DNA from: Paracoccaceae bacterium
GTDB taxonomy: Bacteria > Pseudomonadota > Alphaproteobacteria > Rhodobacterales > Rhodobacteraceae
Assembly: GCA_016778765.1 (NCBI GenBank)
Contig: JADHOV010000018.1
Location: forward strand, 1 to 53,516
Direction of reading: 5' to 3'
Length of the DNA stretch: 53,516 bases
Positions 26,416 through 35,044 of the stretch are shown piece after piece. The stretch's first letter is position 1, and the number at the start of each line of letters is the position of its first letter. Both the position numbers and the translations under genes were made by a program. The notes beneath the pieces were generated by a model. The model was not told where the DNA came from. It saw only the letters and a list, made by a program, of their open reading frames with translations, and searched no databases.

Positions 26416-26432
26416 TGTTCAGTTTGTGAACA
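26416..26432. promoter_or_regulatory. Candidate operator of the AcoR-like regulator
   Basis: TGTTCA (26416-26421), five bases, TGAACA (26427-26432): a perfect 6-5-6 inverted repeat extended by ATTTG/CAAAT-like flanks. Size and symmetry suit a Fis-type HTH dimer. It lies in the only intergenic space between the alcohol dehydrogenase start and the regulator start, so it could control both. A degraded copy (TGTTCA, AATAT, GTGCAG) lies about 20 bases to the left. Confidence 0.55.
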
Positions 26433-26492
26433 AATGGCCAGTTTGAGGCATCCGTCATTTGGCGCTAATACAAATGCAGAAGGGAGGTGGAT

Positions 26493-28409
26493 ATGAGCCA
26501 ATTGGGCAATGGTTTTAAAGATGAGACCTTGACGCAAACCGCGCTTGGCACAGAGATTAAGATCTCTCAAGCCTCGCTTGCGGCCAGTTGGCGGCGCAGT
26601 TCTTCCTTTGGATTAGACCCAAATGGAAAGCCCGTTGATGCAGTGAAATCCGAAACTGAGTTTTTAGAAATCACGCAAAAGAACGAATATATAAAACAAT
26701 TTGTCGCGCCGGAATTGGAACTTTTATACAATCAAATCGCGGGGACCAATTTCATGGTTGCCTATGCCGATAGCAGCGGGGTGGTTTTAGACGCGCTGCT
26801 GGATGAAGAGTTCAAAACCAGCGATGCTGGTCGCGCGGTCATCCCCGGTTCAATTTGGACGGAAAATTACCGCGGGACAAATGCATTGGGGCTGTGCCTG
26901 CATACGGGCACCTCGCAAATCGTTGCAGGCCGCGACCATTTTTTTCGAAAATTAGGCGACCTCTCTTGCTTTGCGGCGCCGATATATGGCCAGAACAATG
27001 AAATTGTGGGCATGATAGACGCAACATCAGATGCTTCATCGCGCCAACAGCATACGCTGGCTTTGGTAAAGCTGGCCTGTAAGAATGTAGAAAACAGATT
27101 ATTTATTGATGAGTTCCGCAACTCATCGATCATCAGCTTTCACGCGCGCCATGAATATCTTTCTACTACCAGCGCCGCTTTGCTAGCTGTGGATGAACAT
27201 GGCTTTATCGACGGTGCAAATATAAATGCAAAAATTATGCTCAATGGGCTTAACCTGTCGCATAAGCGCCATTTTGGCGATATTTTCGCGATCCCCTATT
27301 CGAGCATTGCCAATCGGTTAAATTCGAATGAAATCATCCGCATCCACGATGCGATGGGATCGGCCGTTTTCATGGCGATGAAAGAGCCCACCACCAAACG
27401 AATTATTGAAATAAATCCAAAAGGCACGTCGCTCTTAGCGGCCTCAAAGGCCGCAATATTGGATCAACACGGCCGGGCATTCCCGCCGGGTGAAAAACCG
27501 CAAACGCGCTGTTATATCGCCGAAGATTCGGGCTTAAAGCGCCATTTATCGCGTGCTGAGCGAGCGCTGTCTCATGATTTACCAATCTTCATCGAAGGGC
27601 CCAGAGGCTCTGGGAAAAGGGCCACCGCGCAAGAATTGCATGACATCTATCTGCCCAAGCGACCTTTTGTCGAAATAAAATGTAATTTATTAACCTCTGA
27701 GAACCACGAAGAGCTGTTATTTGGGCCCGAAGGCAAGCTGGCTTATTTTCAGCCAAACGGGTCAACTTTGGCGCAAAATAAGCTGCGCAAAGCCCAAGGC
27801 GGCAGCCTGTTTATCAGTGGTATTGAAAATTTGCCGCTGCCCGTACAAAAAACGTTTGTTCAAATCTTTGAGGCGCGCCAAGACTGTGAATTGGGCGATT
27901 ATGAACATAAAATTGCGGCGGTATTTGCGTCGAGCAGGTTATCCCTGCATGACTTGCGCATAGAGCATGATATGGACCCCGAGTTTCTAGATAGTATTTT
28001 CGGCGCGCAGATATTGTTGCCCAGTCTAGCGCAAAGAATGGATTTTAGAAAGCTGGCGGCAGAGCTTTTAAAAGAGATCTCGCCCGAGCATATATTGTCA
28101 AAACCGGCTCTTGACCTTTTGGAAACCCGGGAATGGCCCGGCCATATACGCCAGCTGAAAAAAATGCTGCAGGTGCTGGTTGCCAATTCCGCCACGACAA
28201 TCATCCGCCCCGAGGCCATCGAAGGGGAGCAAAATATGTCGGGCGGTGAAATTATCCCTTGCGCCCCCTGCGCGCAATCGCCAATGCGCAAGGAAAGCTG
28301 CGTTTTAATCCAGAAAACCTGGATGGATTCAGGCGGTAATATCAGCCTTGTGGCGCGCAGATTGGGTGTATCGCGTACAACGATTTATAAACATATCAAA
28401 GGGCTTTAG
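26493..28409 (+). CDS. AcoR-like GAF/AAA+/Fis regulator with a degenerate ATPase domain
   Basis: 639 residues in the AcoR layout: an N-terminal sensor with a GAF-type domain (about 60-210), a PAS-like middle (about 220-340), an AAA+ region (about 345-560) and a Fis-type HTH at the end (NISLVARRLGVSRTTIYKHI). AcoR relatives sense acetoin, glycerol or alcohols and act with sigma-54. Here Walker A survives in form (GPRGSGKR, near 369-376). The sigma-54 contact GAFTGA is absent (LFGPEGKLAYFQPNG instead), and Walker B reads LFISGIE rather than LFLDEIG. It therefore probably does not drive sigma-54 open-complex formation. ATG 26493 follows AGGGAGG. Its tail overlaps the next gene by 14 bases. Confidence 0.85.
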   Translation: MSQLGNGFKDETLTQTALGTEIKISQASLAASWRRSSSFGLDPNGKPVDAVKSETEFLEITQKNEYIKQFVAPELELLYNQIAGTNFMVAYADSSGVVLDALLDEEFKTSDAGRAVIPGSIWTENYRGTNALGLCLHTGTSQIVAGRDHFFRKLGDLSCFAAPIYGQNNEIVGMIDATSDASSRQQHTLALVKLACKNVENRLFIDEFRNSSIISFHARHEYLSTTSAALLAVDEHGFIDGANINAKIMLNGLNLSHKRHFGDIFAIPYSSIANRLNSNEIIRIHDAMGSAVFMAMKEPTTKRIIEINPKGTSLLAASKAAILDQHGRAFPPGEKPQTRCYIAEDSGLKRHLSRAERALSHDLPIFIEGPRGSGKRATAQELHDIYLPKRPFVEIKCNLLTSENHEELLFGPEGKLAYFQPNGSTLAQNKLRKAQGGSLFISGIENLPLPVQKTFVQIFEARQDCELGDYEHKIAAVFASSRLSLHDLRIEHDMDPEFLDSIFGAQILLPSLAQRMDFRKLAAELLKEISPEHILSKPALDLLETREWPGHIRQLKKMLQVLVANSATTIIRPEAIEGEQNMSGGEIIPCAPCAQSPMRKESCVLIQKTWMDSGGNISLVARRLGVSRTTIYKHIKGL

Positions 28410-29271
28410 GCGATTTAGCGGTTTTAAGGAACAAGCTCCCATTAGAAACCAGCAAAGCGCCAATCACAACACCGCCTCCGGCAAGCGCCCAAAAGCCCGG
28501 ATTTTCCGAAATCACCGCCCAGACCAGCAGCGGCGCCAAGACAGATTCGAGTAAGATCAAGAGAGAGACTTCTGGAGCACTGAGATAGCGGGGGCCAAGC
28601 GTTAGGAAGCATGTGCCCAACGCGATAAAAACACCGTGCAAAATATAAAGCATAATATTCGCTTCAATCTCAAGCCCCGAGCCAAGCGTGGGAAACAATA
28701 CGAGCGCAGACCCCAAATAAGCGATTGGAATCGCTGGAATCATTGAAACATGTTTCAATCGGCGCAGCATTGTAAGCGCCCCGGCATAAGCAGCAGATAC
28801 ATAGACAGCCCAAAGATCCCCCGTCCAATTTGCCAATTCATTTTCGCCCGAGCCATAAGCGATGATCGCCAACCCAACCCCAACAAAAACGATCGTCAAA
28901 CCAGTGCGTCTTGAAATATGTTCGCCCAAGAATATGCTGCTGAAAATCGCCGAAAACACCGGCATGGAGGCAAAGATAAACACAACATTCGCAACGCTGG
29001 TTTGACTTACCGCCATTACAAAAGCCGGAGATGTCGAACCGATCAAAAAGCAATAAGCCCAGCCAAGCTTTCCCATCAACAAGATATTGCGAAAACTGGG
29101 TGCGCCCTTGAATACAAGCAAACCGGCCGAGATAACGAGACCAGAGATTAAGCTTCTCCAAAACGCTGTTACCAGTGGCTCGGCTGTGATCAACCGTACA
29201 AAAAGCGAATCCGGTACAACGCATAAAACGCCCAGAAACGTGTAGAGTAAACCTTTATGAGTGTCCGTCAT
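28396..29271 (-). CDS. EamA-family (DMT superfamily) exporter
   Basis: Third EamA exporter of the window, ten helices. It begins TDTHKGLLYTFLGVLCVVPDSLFVRLI and contains the repeat-one pattern LIGSTSPAFVMAVSQTSVANVVFIFASMPVF and repeat-two PEVSLLILLESVLAPLLVWAV. I place the start at ATG 29271, just before the first helix. The frame stays open to a GTG at 29313, and no start has a clear SD. Convergent with the AcoR-like regulator, overlapping it by 14 bases. Substrate unknown. Confidence 0.85.
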   Translation of the reverse strand: MTDTHKGLLYTFLGVLCVVPDSLFVRLITAEPLVTAFWRSLISGLVISAGLLVFKGAPSFRNILLMGKLGWAYCFLIGSTSPAFVMAVSQTSVANVVFIFASMPVFSAIFSSIFLGEHISRRTGLTIVFVGVGLAIIAYGSGENELANWTGDLWAVYVSAAYAGALTMLRRLKHVSMIPAIPIAYLGSALVLFPTLGSGLEIEANIMLYILHGVFIALGTCFLTLGPRYLSAPEVSLLILLESVLAPLLVWAVISENPGFWALAGGGVVIGALLVSNGSLFLKTAKSPKAL

Positions 29272-29591
29272 GGCGAAACGCTGCTGCCTTTTCATATGCC
29301 GCGTTACTATCACTGCCTTTGCTTAATTAGACCAGTCTTTCTTAATATCCCAAGAGTGATCTGCCCTTTTACAATGAAATATTCTCCGTAAGGCTTTTGG
29401 CCGGGCTTACAAAAACGCATCGCAGATCTTTGAAAACACTTGCATGCAAGCCTGCTTCATTTTTCAACGGCCACGCCGCTCTATAAAAGCTCAGCCTTTA
29501 GGGAGCAGGCTTTTATGTGATATATGCGCTGAAAGCTTCTTGTTTCAGGTATCTGACGCGGTTGCCGGCCTCACCCATGACACCGCGCCTT
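29272..29591. other. Intergenic region with an A+T-stemmed inverted repeat
   Basis: About 320 bases upstream of the third exporter and downstream of rhaI; no gene seen. ATAAAAGC (29483-29490) and GCTTTTAT (29509-29516) form a perfect eight-base inverted repeat with an 18-base loop. With the neighbouring hairpin at 29592-29607 it may help end the rhaDI transcript. Confidence 0.4.
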
Positions 29592-29607
29592 AAAAGCCTA
29601 AGCTTTT
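29592..29607 (-). terminator. Possible rhaDI terminator
   Basis: AAAAGC, CTAA, GCTTTT forms a perfect six-base-pair hairpin with a four-base loop, about 20 bases past the rhaI stop. The stem supplies its own T-run on the minus strand (GCTTTT). Low G+C, so modest strength. Confidence 0.5.
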
Positions 29608-29625
29608 GCCACCTACAGCAGTTTA

Positions 29626-30873
29626 TCATCCGTCCCTCCCTGAAACAGAGCTTTGATAGGCCGCTAAGCTATCCATCAACTGCGCGCCCACTGGTACGTT
29701 CTGCCGTGCACAAAATTCATTCCAAACTGCAGAAAAAGGTAGATCCTTCAGCTCTTCTGTCAGGATCAACCTGCCCGTGAAATCCAAATTATGTTCAAGC
29801 GATTTCAACCTTTTCTGGGGCAATAACAGCGCCCGAAGAAGCGCTTTTTGCATATTGCGTACGCCCACAACCCAAGCCGCAGTACGACTGATCGTGGCAT
29901 CAAAGAAATCAAGGCCAATATGTGTGCGTTCCAAAAGATCCGTAAAAACCAACTCTTGTGCCATTTGCAAAATTTCGTCGGTCAGCAAAATCACATGGTC
30001 GCTGTCCCAGCGCATCGGCCGCGAGACATGCAGCAAAATCTCCGGAACCGATAATGCGACCGCGCTTAGCTTATCGGCAATATTTTCCGTAGGGTGAAAA
30101 TGCCCCATATCCAAACACAGCGCGATTTTGCGGCGGATGGCATAACCCAGGTAAAATTCATGGCTGCCCACGGTCATGGCCTCAACGCCAATTCCAAACA
30201 GCTTTGACTCAACCGCATCAATCAGGTGACTTTGGTCAAATTTTTCGCTGAGCATCATATCCAGCGCCTTTTCAAGCCGTTGCCGCGCCGCCATACGATC
30301 AACAGGAATATCCTTGGATCCATCGGGCACCCAAATATTATTGATCGCAGGTGAGCCTAAAGCCTGCCCCATTTGCGCGGCAATCTCGCGCGTGCGCCGC
30401 CCATGCTCGATCCAAAATTCTCGAATACCTGCGTCTGGATGCGAAAGCGTTAAATTATCATCTGCCTTCGGATGGGCAAAAAACGTTGGATTAAAATCAA
30501 GCTTGATGTCACTGTCTTTCGCCCAATCGACCCAAGGTACAAAATGCTTATATTCAATTTCATCGCGATCGGGCGTTCCCTCTGTATCCATGTAAAACGC
30601 ATGTAAGTTCAAACGATGACGGCCTGGTATCTGCGAGATCGCAAAATCCAAATCCGCACGCAATTCCGCAGGATTACGCGCCCGCCCCGGAAAATTACCC
30701 GTCGCTTGAATGCCACCGCCCGAGGCGGCGGTCAGCCCTTCGAAGCCGCGCACATCATCGCCTTGCCAAGAATGAATGGAAATCGCCACCTGAGCCAGCC
30801 GCGCGATAGCAGCTTCTGCATCAACGTTCCAATCAGAAAATATCGCACGGGCGCTCTCATATGTCGCAGTCAT
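29626..30873 (-). CDS. rhaI: L-rhamnose isomerase (rhizobial RhaI type)
   Basis: Interconverts L-rhamnose and L-rhamnulose. 415 residues of the xylose-isomerase-like TIM-barrel family found in rhizobial rha loci. Metal-binding stations are visible at HSWQGDD (near 33-39), NLHAFYMDTEG (near 94-104), KLDFNPTFFAHPKADDNLTLSHPD, MTVGSHEFYLGYAIRRKIALCLDMGHFHP and LHVSRPMRWDSDHV. It is the second gene of the rhaDI operon, 11 bases after rhaD, with GGAGAG before the ATG. The divergent transport genes leave little doubt about the pathway. Confidence 0.93.
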   Translation of the reverse strand: MTATYESARAIFSDWNVDAEAAIARLAQVAISIHSWQGDDVRGFEGLTAASGGGIQATGNFPGRARNPAELRADLDFAISQIPGRHRLNLHAFYMDTEGTPDRDEIEYKHFVPWVDWAKDSDIKLDFNPTFFAHPKADDNLTLSHPDAGIREFWIEHGRRTREIAAQMGQALGSPAINNIWVPDGSKDIPVDRMAARQRLEKALDMMLSEKFDQSHLIDAVESKLFGIGVEAMTVGSHEFYLGYAIRRKIALCLDMGHFHPTENIADKLSAVALSVPEILLHVSRPMRWDSDHVILLTDEILQMAQELVFTDLLERTHIGLDFFDATISRTAAWVVGVRNMQKALLRALLLPQKRLKSLEHNLDFTGRLILTEELKDLPFSAVWNEFCARQNVPVGAQLMDSLAAYQSSVSGRDG

Positions 30874-30884
30874 TCTATGCTCTC

Positions 30885-32987
30885 CTAACGTGTAAAGGCC
30901 TCTTTATTTCCCGCATCAACGTTCAAAATATTACCTGTTGATTTTTCTGACAGGTCAGACGCGAAAAAATAAGCCGCCTCGGCAATATCTTCAGGCAGCA
31001 CTGATTTCTTCAGCAAAGATCTGTTTCTGTACATTTCTTCAAGACCATCCTTATCCGTCTTATAGGTTAAGGCGCGCTGTTCGAGCCAGTCTCCCTCCCA
31101 TATTTTTGATCCTTTCAACACGGCATCAGGGTTTATCACATTCACGCGGATACCAAGCTCTGCCCCCTCTAGGGCTAAACAACGGGCCAAATGAAGTTCT
31201 GCAGCCTTTGCAGTGCAATAAGCGCTTGCGTTCGGGCTGGCCGCCAATCCGTTTTTGGAGGCCACAAAAACCACCGCGCCGCCCAAGGCTTGCGCGCGCA
31301 TCGTGATAAAGGCTGCCCGACTGACAAGAAAATACCCGGTCGATAAAATATCAAAGTTTTTATTCCATAACGCAAGCGTTGTCTCTTCGATCGGAGCCGA
31401 AGACGCAATGCCCGCGTTTGAGACCACGATATCCAAGCCTCCGAATTCTAAAACCGCTGTTTGAAACGCTGCGGCTATCTCAGCCTCGCTGGTAACGTTC
31501 ATAACCACGGCGCGCACCACATCCTGTCCATATTGGGCTGTCAATCGGTCCGCTGCAGCGTTCAGGCCATCGCCGTCAATATCGGCCAACATCACGCAAG
31601 CCCCTTCGGATAGATATTTTTGCGCTGTTGCGGACCCGATGCCACCGGCGGCCCCTGTTATCAACGCAATCCGCCCCGCCAAGCTTTTTGGCTTTGGCAT
31701 GCGTTGCAATTTGGCTTCTTCCAAAGCCCAATATTCAATATCAAACGCCTCTTGTTCCAACAAACCGGTATATTCAGAGACAGAAGACGCCCCGCGCATG
31801 ACGTTGATCGCATTCACATAAAACTCGCCGGATATGCGCGCAGTTGCTTTGTCTTTGGCAAAGGTGATCATACCCACCCCCGGCAGCAAATACACGATTG
31901 GATTGGGGTCACGCAGCGCTGGGGAATCGGCATGTTGACAGCGCGTATAATAGGCTCGGTAAGCGTTTCGATAATCATCAATCTGTTGTGGCAATCGCTT
32001 GATTACTGCCTGCACATCCTGCGCATCGGGGTTAAAATCAACCACCAAGGGGCGGATTTTGGTACGCAGAAAATGATCGGGGCAAGAGGTTCCAAGCGCC
32101 GCCAGCATTTGCAGCTGATGCGCGTTTACAAATTCAAGCACTTCTGGGCTGTCATTGAAATGGCCGACCATATGCTGGCTTTCGCAAATCAAGCCACGGA
32201 TAGCTGGCATGATCTTGGCGGCCACCGCGCGCCGTTCCACAGGCGGCAAGCTCTCATGCAAGGCGTCCCCAAAGGCAGGCTGGCTATCTGCTTTGCTTTG
32301 AAACCAATCCATGGCCTTTTGAATGATTTCCAATGTCAGACTGTAACAGGTTTTCGCATCATCATCCCAAGTGAACAAACCATGGCTTTCCAAAACGACA
32401 CCCCGCGCGTTCGGATTTTCTAAACAAAAATTTTCAAGCCAGAGACCCAGCTCATATCCAGGCCTTTTCCATGGCAACCACCCGATATCATCCCCAAATA
32501 TTTCTGCGGTTAACGCCTTAGAATTTTTGGAGGCCGCAATTGCGATGATCGCATCTGGATGCATGTGATCCACATGTTTCTTGGGCACATAGGCATGTAA
32601 GGGCGTATCGATCGAGGCTGCGCGTGCGTTCAAGTTAAACGTGCAATGGGGCAAGAATGCTACCATTTCATCTTCGAATTCAACGCCGCGATACAACGAT
32701 TTCAACGCCCGCAACTTATCCATGTAGAGCGTGGCAAACCCATCCAATTTGATCGATCCAACATCTCCGCCTGAGCCTTTAACCCAGAGCACCTCGACCG
32801 CGTCATGGGTCAACGGATCCTCTTCTTGTACTTTTGCGCTGGTATTACCGCCGCCATAATTGGTAATCCGCTTGTCAGACCCCAATAAATTCGAGCGATA
32901 TAGCAGCTTTTCGGGCTCTGTCATGTCCAGCGCGACCTTGTCATCCCAAAGATGCTCAAGCTGCCGTTGCGCGTTGCTCATGGTCAT
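30885..32987 (-). CDS. rhaD: Bifunctional rhamnulose-1-phosphate aldolase / short-chain dehydrogenase
   Basis: A 700-residue fusion. Residues 1-~430 form a class II aldolase/adducin-like domain, with SDKRITNYGGGNTSAK near 37-52 and the metal-binding HVDHMHPDAI near 136-145. It cleaves L-rhamnulose-1-phosphate to dihydroxyacetone phosphate and L-lactaldehyde. Residues ~433-700 are an SDR domain with TGAAGGIG, NAG and the YCTAK active-site pattern, expected to process the aldehyde with NAD(P). The single polypeptide thus links cleavage to lactaldehyde conversion. GGAGG lies five bases before the ATG. First gene of rhaDI, divergent from rhaR. Confidence 0.95.
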   Translation of the reverse strand: MTMSNAQRQLEHLWDDKVALDMTEPEKLLYRSNLLGSDKRITNYGGGNTSAKVQEEDPLTHDAVEVLWVKGSGGDVGSIKLDGFATLYMDKLRALKSLYRGVEFEDEMVAFLPHCTFNLNARAASIDTPLHAYVPKKHVDHMHPDAIIAIAASKNSKALTAEIFGDDIGWLPWKRPGYELGLWLENFCLENPNARGVVLESHGLFTWDDDAKTCYSLTLEIIQKAMDWFQSKADSQPAFGDALHESLPPVERRAVAAKIMPAIRGLICESQHMVGHFNDSPEVLEFVNAHQLQMLAALGTSCPDHFLRTKIRPLVVDFNPDAQDVQAVIKRLPQQIDDYRNAYRAYYTRCQHADSPALRDPNPIVYLLPGVGMITFAKDKATARISGEFYVNAINVMRGASSVSEYTGLLEQEAFDIEYWALEEAKLQRMPKPKSLAGRIALITGAAGGIGSATAQKYLSEGACVMLADIDGDGLNAAADRLTAQYGQDVVRAVVMNVTSEAEIAAAFQTAVLEFGGLDIVVSNAGIASSAPIEETTLALWNKNFDILSTGYFLVSRAAFITMRAQALGGAVVFVASKNGLAASPNASAYCTAKAAELHLARCLALEGAELGIRVNVINPDAVLKGSKIWEGDWLEQRALTYKTDKDGLEEMYRNRSLLKKSVLPEDIAEAAYFFASDLSEKSTGNILNVDAGNKEAFTR

Positions 32988-33049
32988 AGGACCCTCCTTA
33001 ACCGAAAATTAGCCCATATCCTGTGTAAAAAGCTGCATACCCTGCGGCA

Positions 33050-33126
33050 GATTGTCAATCCCAAACAATCAATAATACGCAGTTTTTGATTATTTGTGAC
33101 TGAATATGAAATTTTATGATTGACAA
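33050..33126. promoter_or_regulatory. Candidate RhaR operator region
   Basis: In the 181-base space between rhaD and rhaR, the 11-base palindrome GATTGTCAATC (33050-33060) recurs as its half GATTGACAA (33118-33126). That makes a nine-base inverted repeat with TTGTCAATC. Further AATC/GATT half-sites lie at 33067-33073 and 33087-33091. DeoR-type repressors commonly use spaced repeats like these. No footprint or activity is implied beyond the repeats. Confidence 0.5.
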
Positions 33127-33168
33127 AATGGGTCTGCATACGCCAGCATTTTAAGCGAGAGGTACAAG

Positions 33169-33972
33169 ATGCATGAACGAGAACGCCATCGCGTGATATT
33201 GTCAGCGGTTCAAGACCGCCCTGTGGTTACCGTGATTGATATGTGCAGCCTGACCGGCGCTTCAGAGGCAACCATCCGCAGAGATATCGCCACATTACAC
33301 ATTGAGAAAAAGCTGCGCCGCATCCGAGGGGGGGCAGAAGCCTTGGCTCCGCCGCAATCTGTCGGGCTGGCGGGGCGGCCTTTCGATGTGAATAAAACGT
33401 TCCAAGTTGCGCAAAAGCAAGCCATTGCAAGTGCTGCTGTAAATCTCTGCGCAGATGGCGAGTCGATCATCATAAATGGCGGCACCACCACGTTCCAAAT
33501 GGTTCATACGCTGGCCACGCGCAGAATGCAGGTGTTCACAAATTCCTTTCCGATCGCTGAGCATTTGCTGAAGCATTCCAAAAACACGGTCACAATATCC
33601 GGCGGTACACTTTACCGGGAACAAAACATCGTTCTATCTCCCTTTGACAATGACGTGACGCGAAATTTTTACGCGCATCGCATGTTCATGGGAGCGCATG
33701 GTCTGGGCAGAATCGGGTTGATGGAAGCCGACCCGCTTTTGGTGCAAGCCGAACAAAAATTGATCGGTCAGGCAGATGAATTGGTGGTATTAGCCGATAG
33801 CAGCAAGTTTGCGAAACGCTCAAGCCTTGTGCTGTGCCCGTTGGCGCAAATCCACACCGTTATTACAGATGATGGCATCCCTGATAAAGCCGCCTCAATG
33901 CTTGAGGCAGCAGGCGTGTCACTTCACGTGGTCTCACAAGAGGCTGCAAAATCACAGGGGGAAGCCTCTTAA
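33169..33972 (+). CDS. rhaR: DeoR-family regulator of rhamnose genes
   Basis: 267 residues. An N-terminal winged helix has the DeoR recognition-helix signature SEATIRRDIATLHIEKKLRR followed by RGGAEAL (near 30-57). The DeoRC sugar-phosphate-sensing domain (about 80-250) contains INGGTTTFQM, FMGAHGL and VLADSSKF. In the rhizobial locus the corresponding protein represses both divergent operons until a rhamnose-derived metabolite is present. First gene of the rhaRSTPQUK operon, so it is probably autoregulated. GAGAGG six bases before the ATG. Confidence 0.93.
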   Translation: MHERERHRVILSAVQDRPVVTVIDMCSLTGASEATIRRDIATLHIEKKLRRIRGGAEALAPPQSVGLAGRPFDVNKTFQVAQKQAIASAAVNLCADGESIIINGGTTTFQMVHTLATRRMQVFTNSFPIAEHLLKHSKNTVTISGGTLYREQNIVLSPFDNDVTRNFYAHRMFMGAHGLGRIGLMEADPLLVQAEQKLIGQADELVVLADSSKFAKRSSLVLCPLAQIHTVITDDGIPDKAASMLEAAGVSLHVVSQEAAKSQGEAS

Positions 33973-34002
33973 AGACCGCCAACACACATAAGGGAGGAAA
34001 AC

Positions 34003-34992
34003 ATGCGTGTTCTTAAAAGTTTACTAACAACCGCGGCTATTGCAGCCACAATGATCGGGTCAGCCGTTCAAGCCGGAGATATGAAAATCGCTCTGGTTGT
34101 CAAAGCTTTGGGTATCGGGTTTTTTGAAGCTGCGGCAAAGGGTGCCGAAGAAGCCGCCGCCGAATTGGGCGGCGTTGATATTATTTACACCGGTCCAACA
34201 GACACAACCGCTGAAGGCCAAATCGAAGTTATTAACAGCTTGATCGCGCAAGGCGTAGATGCCATTGCCATTTCCGCCAATGATCCAGACGCGCTGGTTC
34301 CCTCGCTTAAAAAAGCGATGTCACGAGGCATCACCGTGATCTCTTGGGATTCGGGCGTTGCCGCAGAGGGCCGTCAAATGCACCTCAACCCCTCAAGCAA
34401 CGCGTTGATCGGCAATACGATCATTAAATTGGCCTCCGATCATATGCCCGACGGTGGCGATGTTGCCATCCTATCTGCCAGCGCAACGGCCACCAATCAA
34501 AACATCTGGATCGAAGAAGCCAAGAAAGTGTTGCCAAATTATGCTGGGGTCAACTTGGTTGCCACAGTATATGGCGATGATCTTTCGGATAAATCCTATC
34601 GTGAGGCCGAAGGTCTGATGGCCACATACCCAAATCTGAAGGCGATTATCGCGCCAACCACGGTTGGCATTCTCGCAGCATCACAAGCAGTGACCGATGC
34701 TGGAAAAATTGGGGAAATCAACGTTACCGGCCTAGGCTTACCATCCGAAATGGCGGGCGCAGTAGCATCAGGCGCAACCAAAAGCTTCGCGATTTGGAAC
34801 CCGATTGATCTGGGTTATGCCGCAACCATGCTCTCGTATAATATTGCCAAAGGCGCCGACACAAAACCAGGCGCAGCGGTTGGCATGGGCAGAATAGGCA
34901 AGGCGGTTTTGAATGATAATAATGAAGCCGCGATGTCGGATCCCTTCACCTATGACGCCTCAAATATCGATCAATTCAAAACGATATTCTAA
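34003..34992 (+). CDS. rhaS: Rhamnose ABC transporter substrate-binding protein
   Basis: 329 residues with signal peptide (MRVLKSLLTTAAIAATMIGSAVQA). It is a periplasmic sugar-binding protein of the ribose/LacI-like class, with IALVVKALGIGFFEAAAKGAEEAA, a ligand-pocket ISANDPDAL, and VISWDSG. It captures L-rhamnose for the CUT2-type importer encoded downstream. AGGGAGG precedes the ATG, the strongest SD of the operon, and a stable hairpin follows the stop; both would favour high expression. Confidence 0.93.
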   Translation: MRVLKSLLTTAAIAATMIGSAVQAGDMKIALVVKALGIGFFEAAAKGAEEAAAELGGVDIIYTGPTDTTAEGQIEVINSLIAQGVDAIAISANDPDALVPSLKKAMSRGITVISWDSGVAAEGRQMHLNPSSNALIGNTIIKLASDHMPDGGDVAILSASATATNQNIWIEEAKKVLPNYAGVNLVATVYGDDLSDKSYREAEGLMATYPNLKAIIAPTTVGILAASQAVTDAGKIGEINVTGLGLPSEMAGAVASGATKSFAIWNPIDLGYAATMLSYNIAKGADTKPGAAVGMGRIGKAVLNDNNEAAMSDPFTYDASNIDQFKTIF

Positions 34993-35004
34993 AGCGAATT
35001 GTTT

Positions 35005-35024
35005 GGGGCAGCGCAAGCTGCCTC
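35005..35024 (+). other. Intercistronic hairpin with GNRA loop after rhaS
   Basis: GGGGCAGC (35005-35012) pairs with GCTGCCTC (35017-35024), eight base pairs including one G-U, around the tetraloop GCAA. It lies 13 bases after the rhaS stop and 20 bases before rhaT. There is no T-run, so it looks like an mRNA-stabilising rather than a terminating element. Confidence 0.75.
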
Positions 35025-35044
35025 AGGCCCTTTAAGATTTAAAA

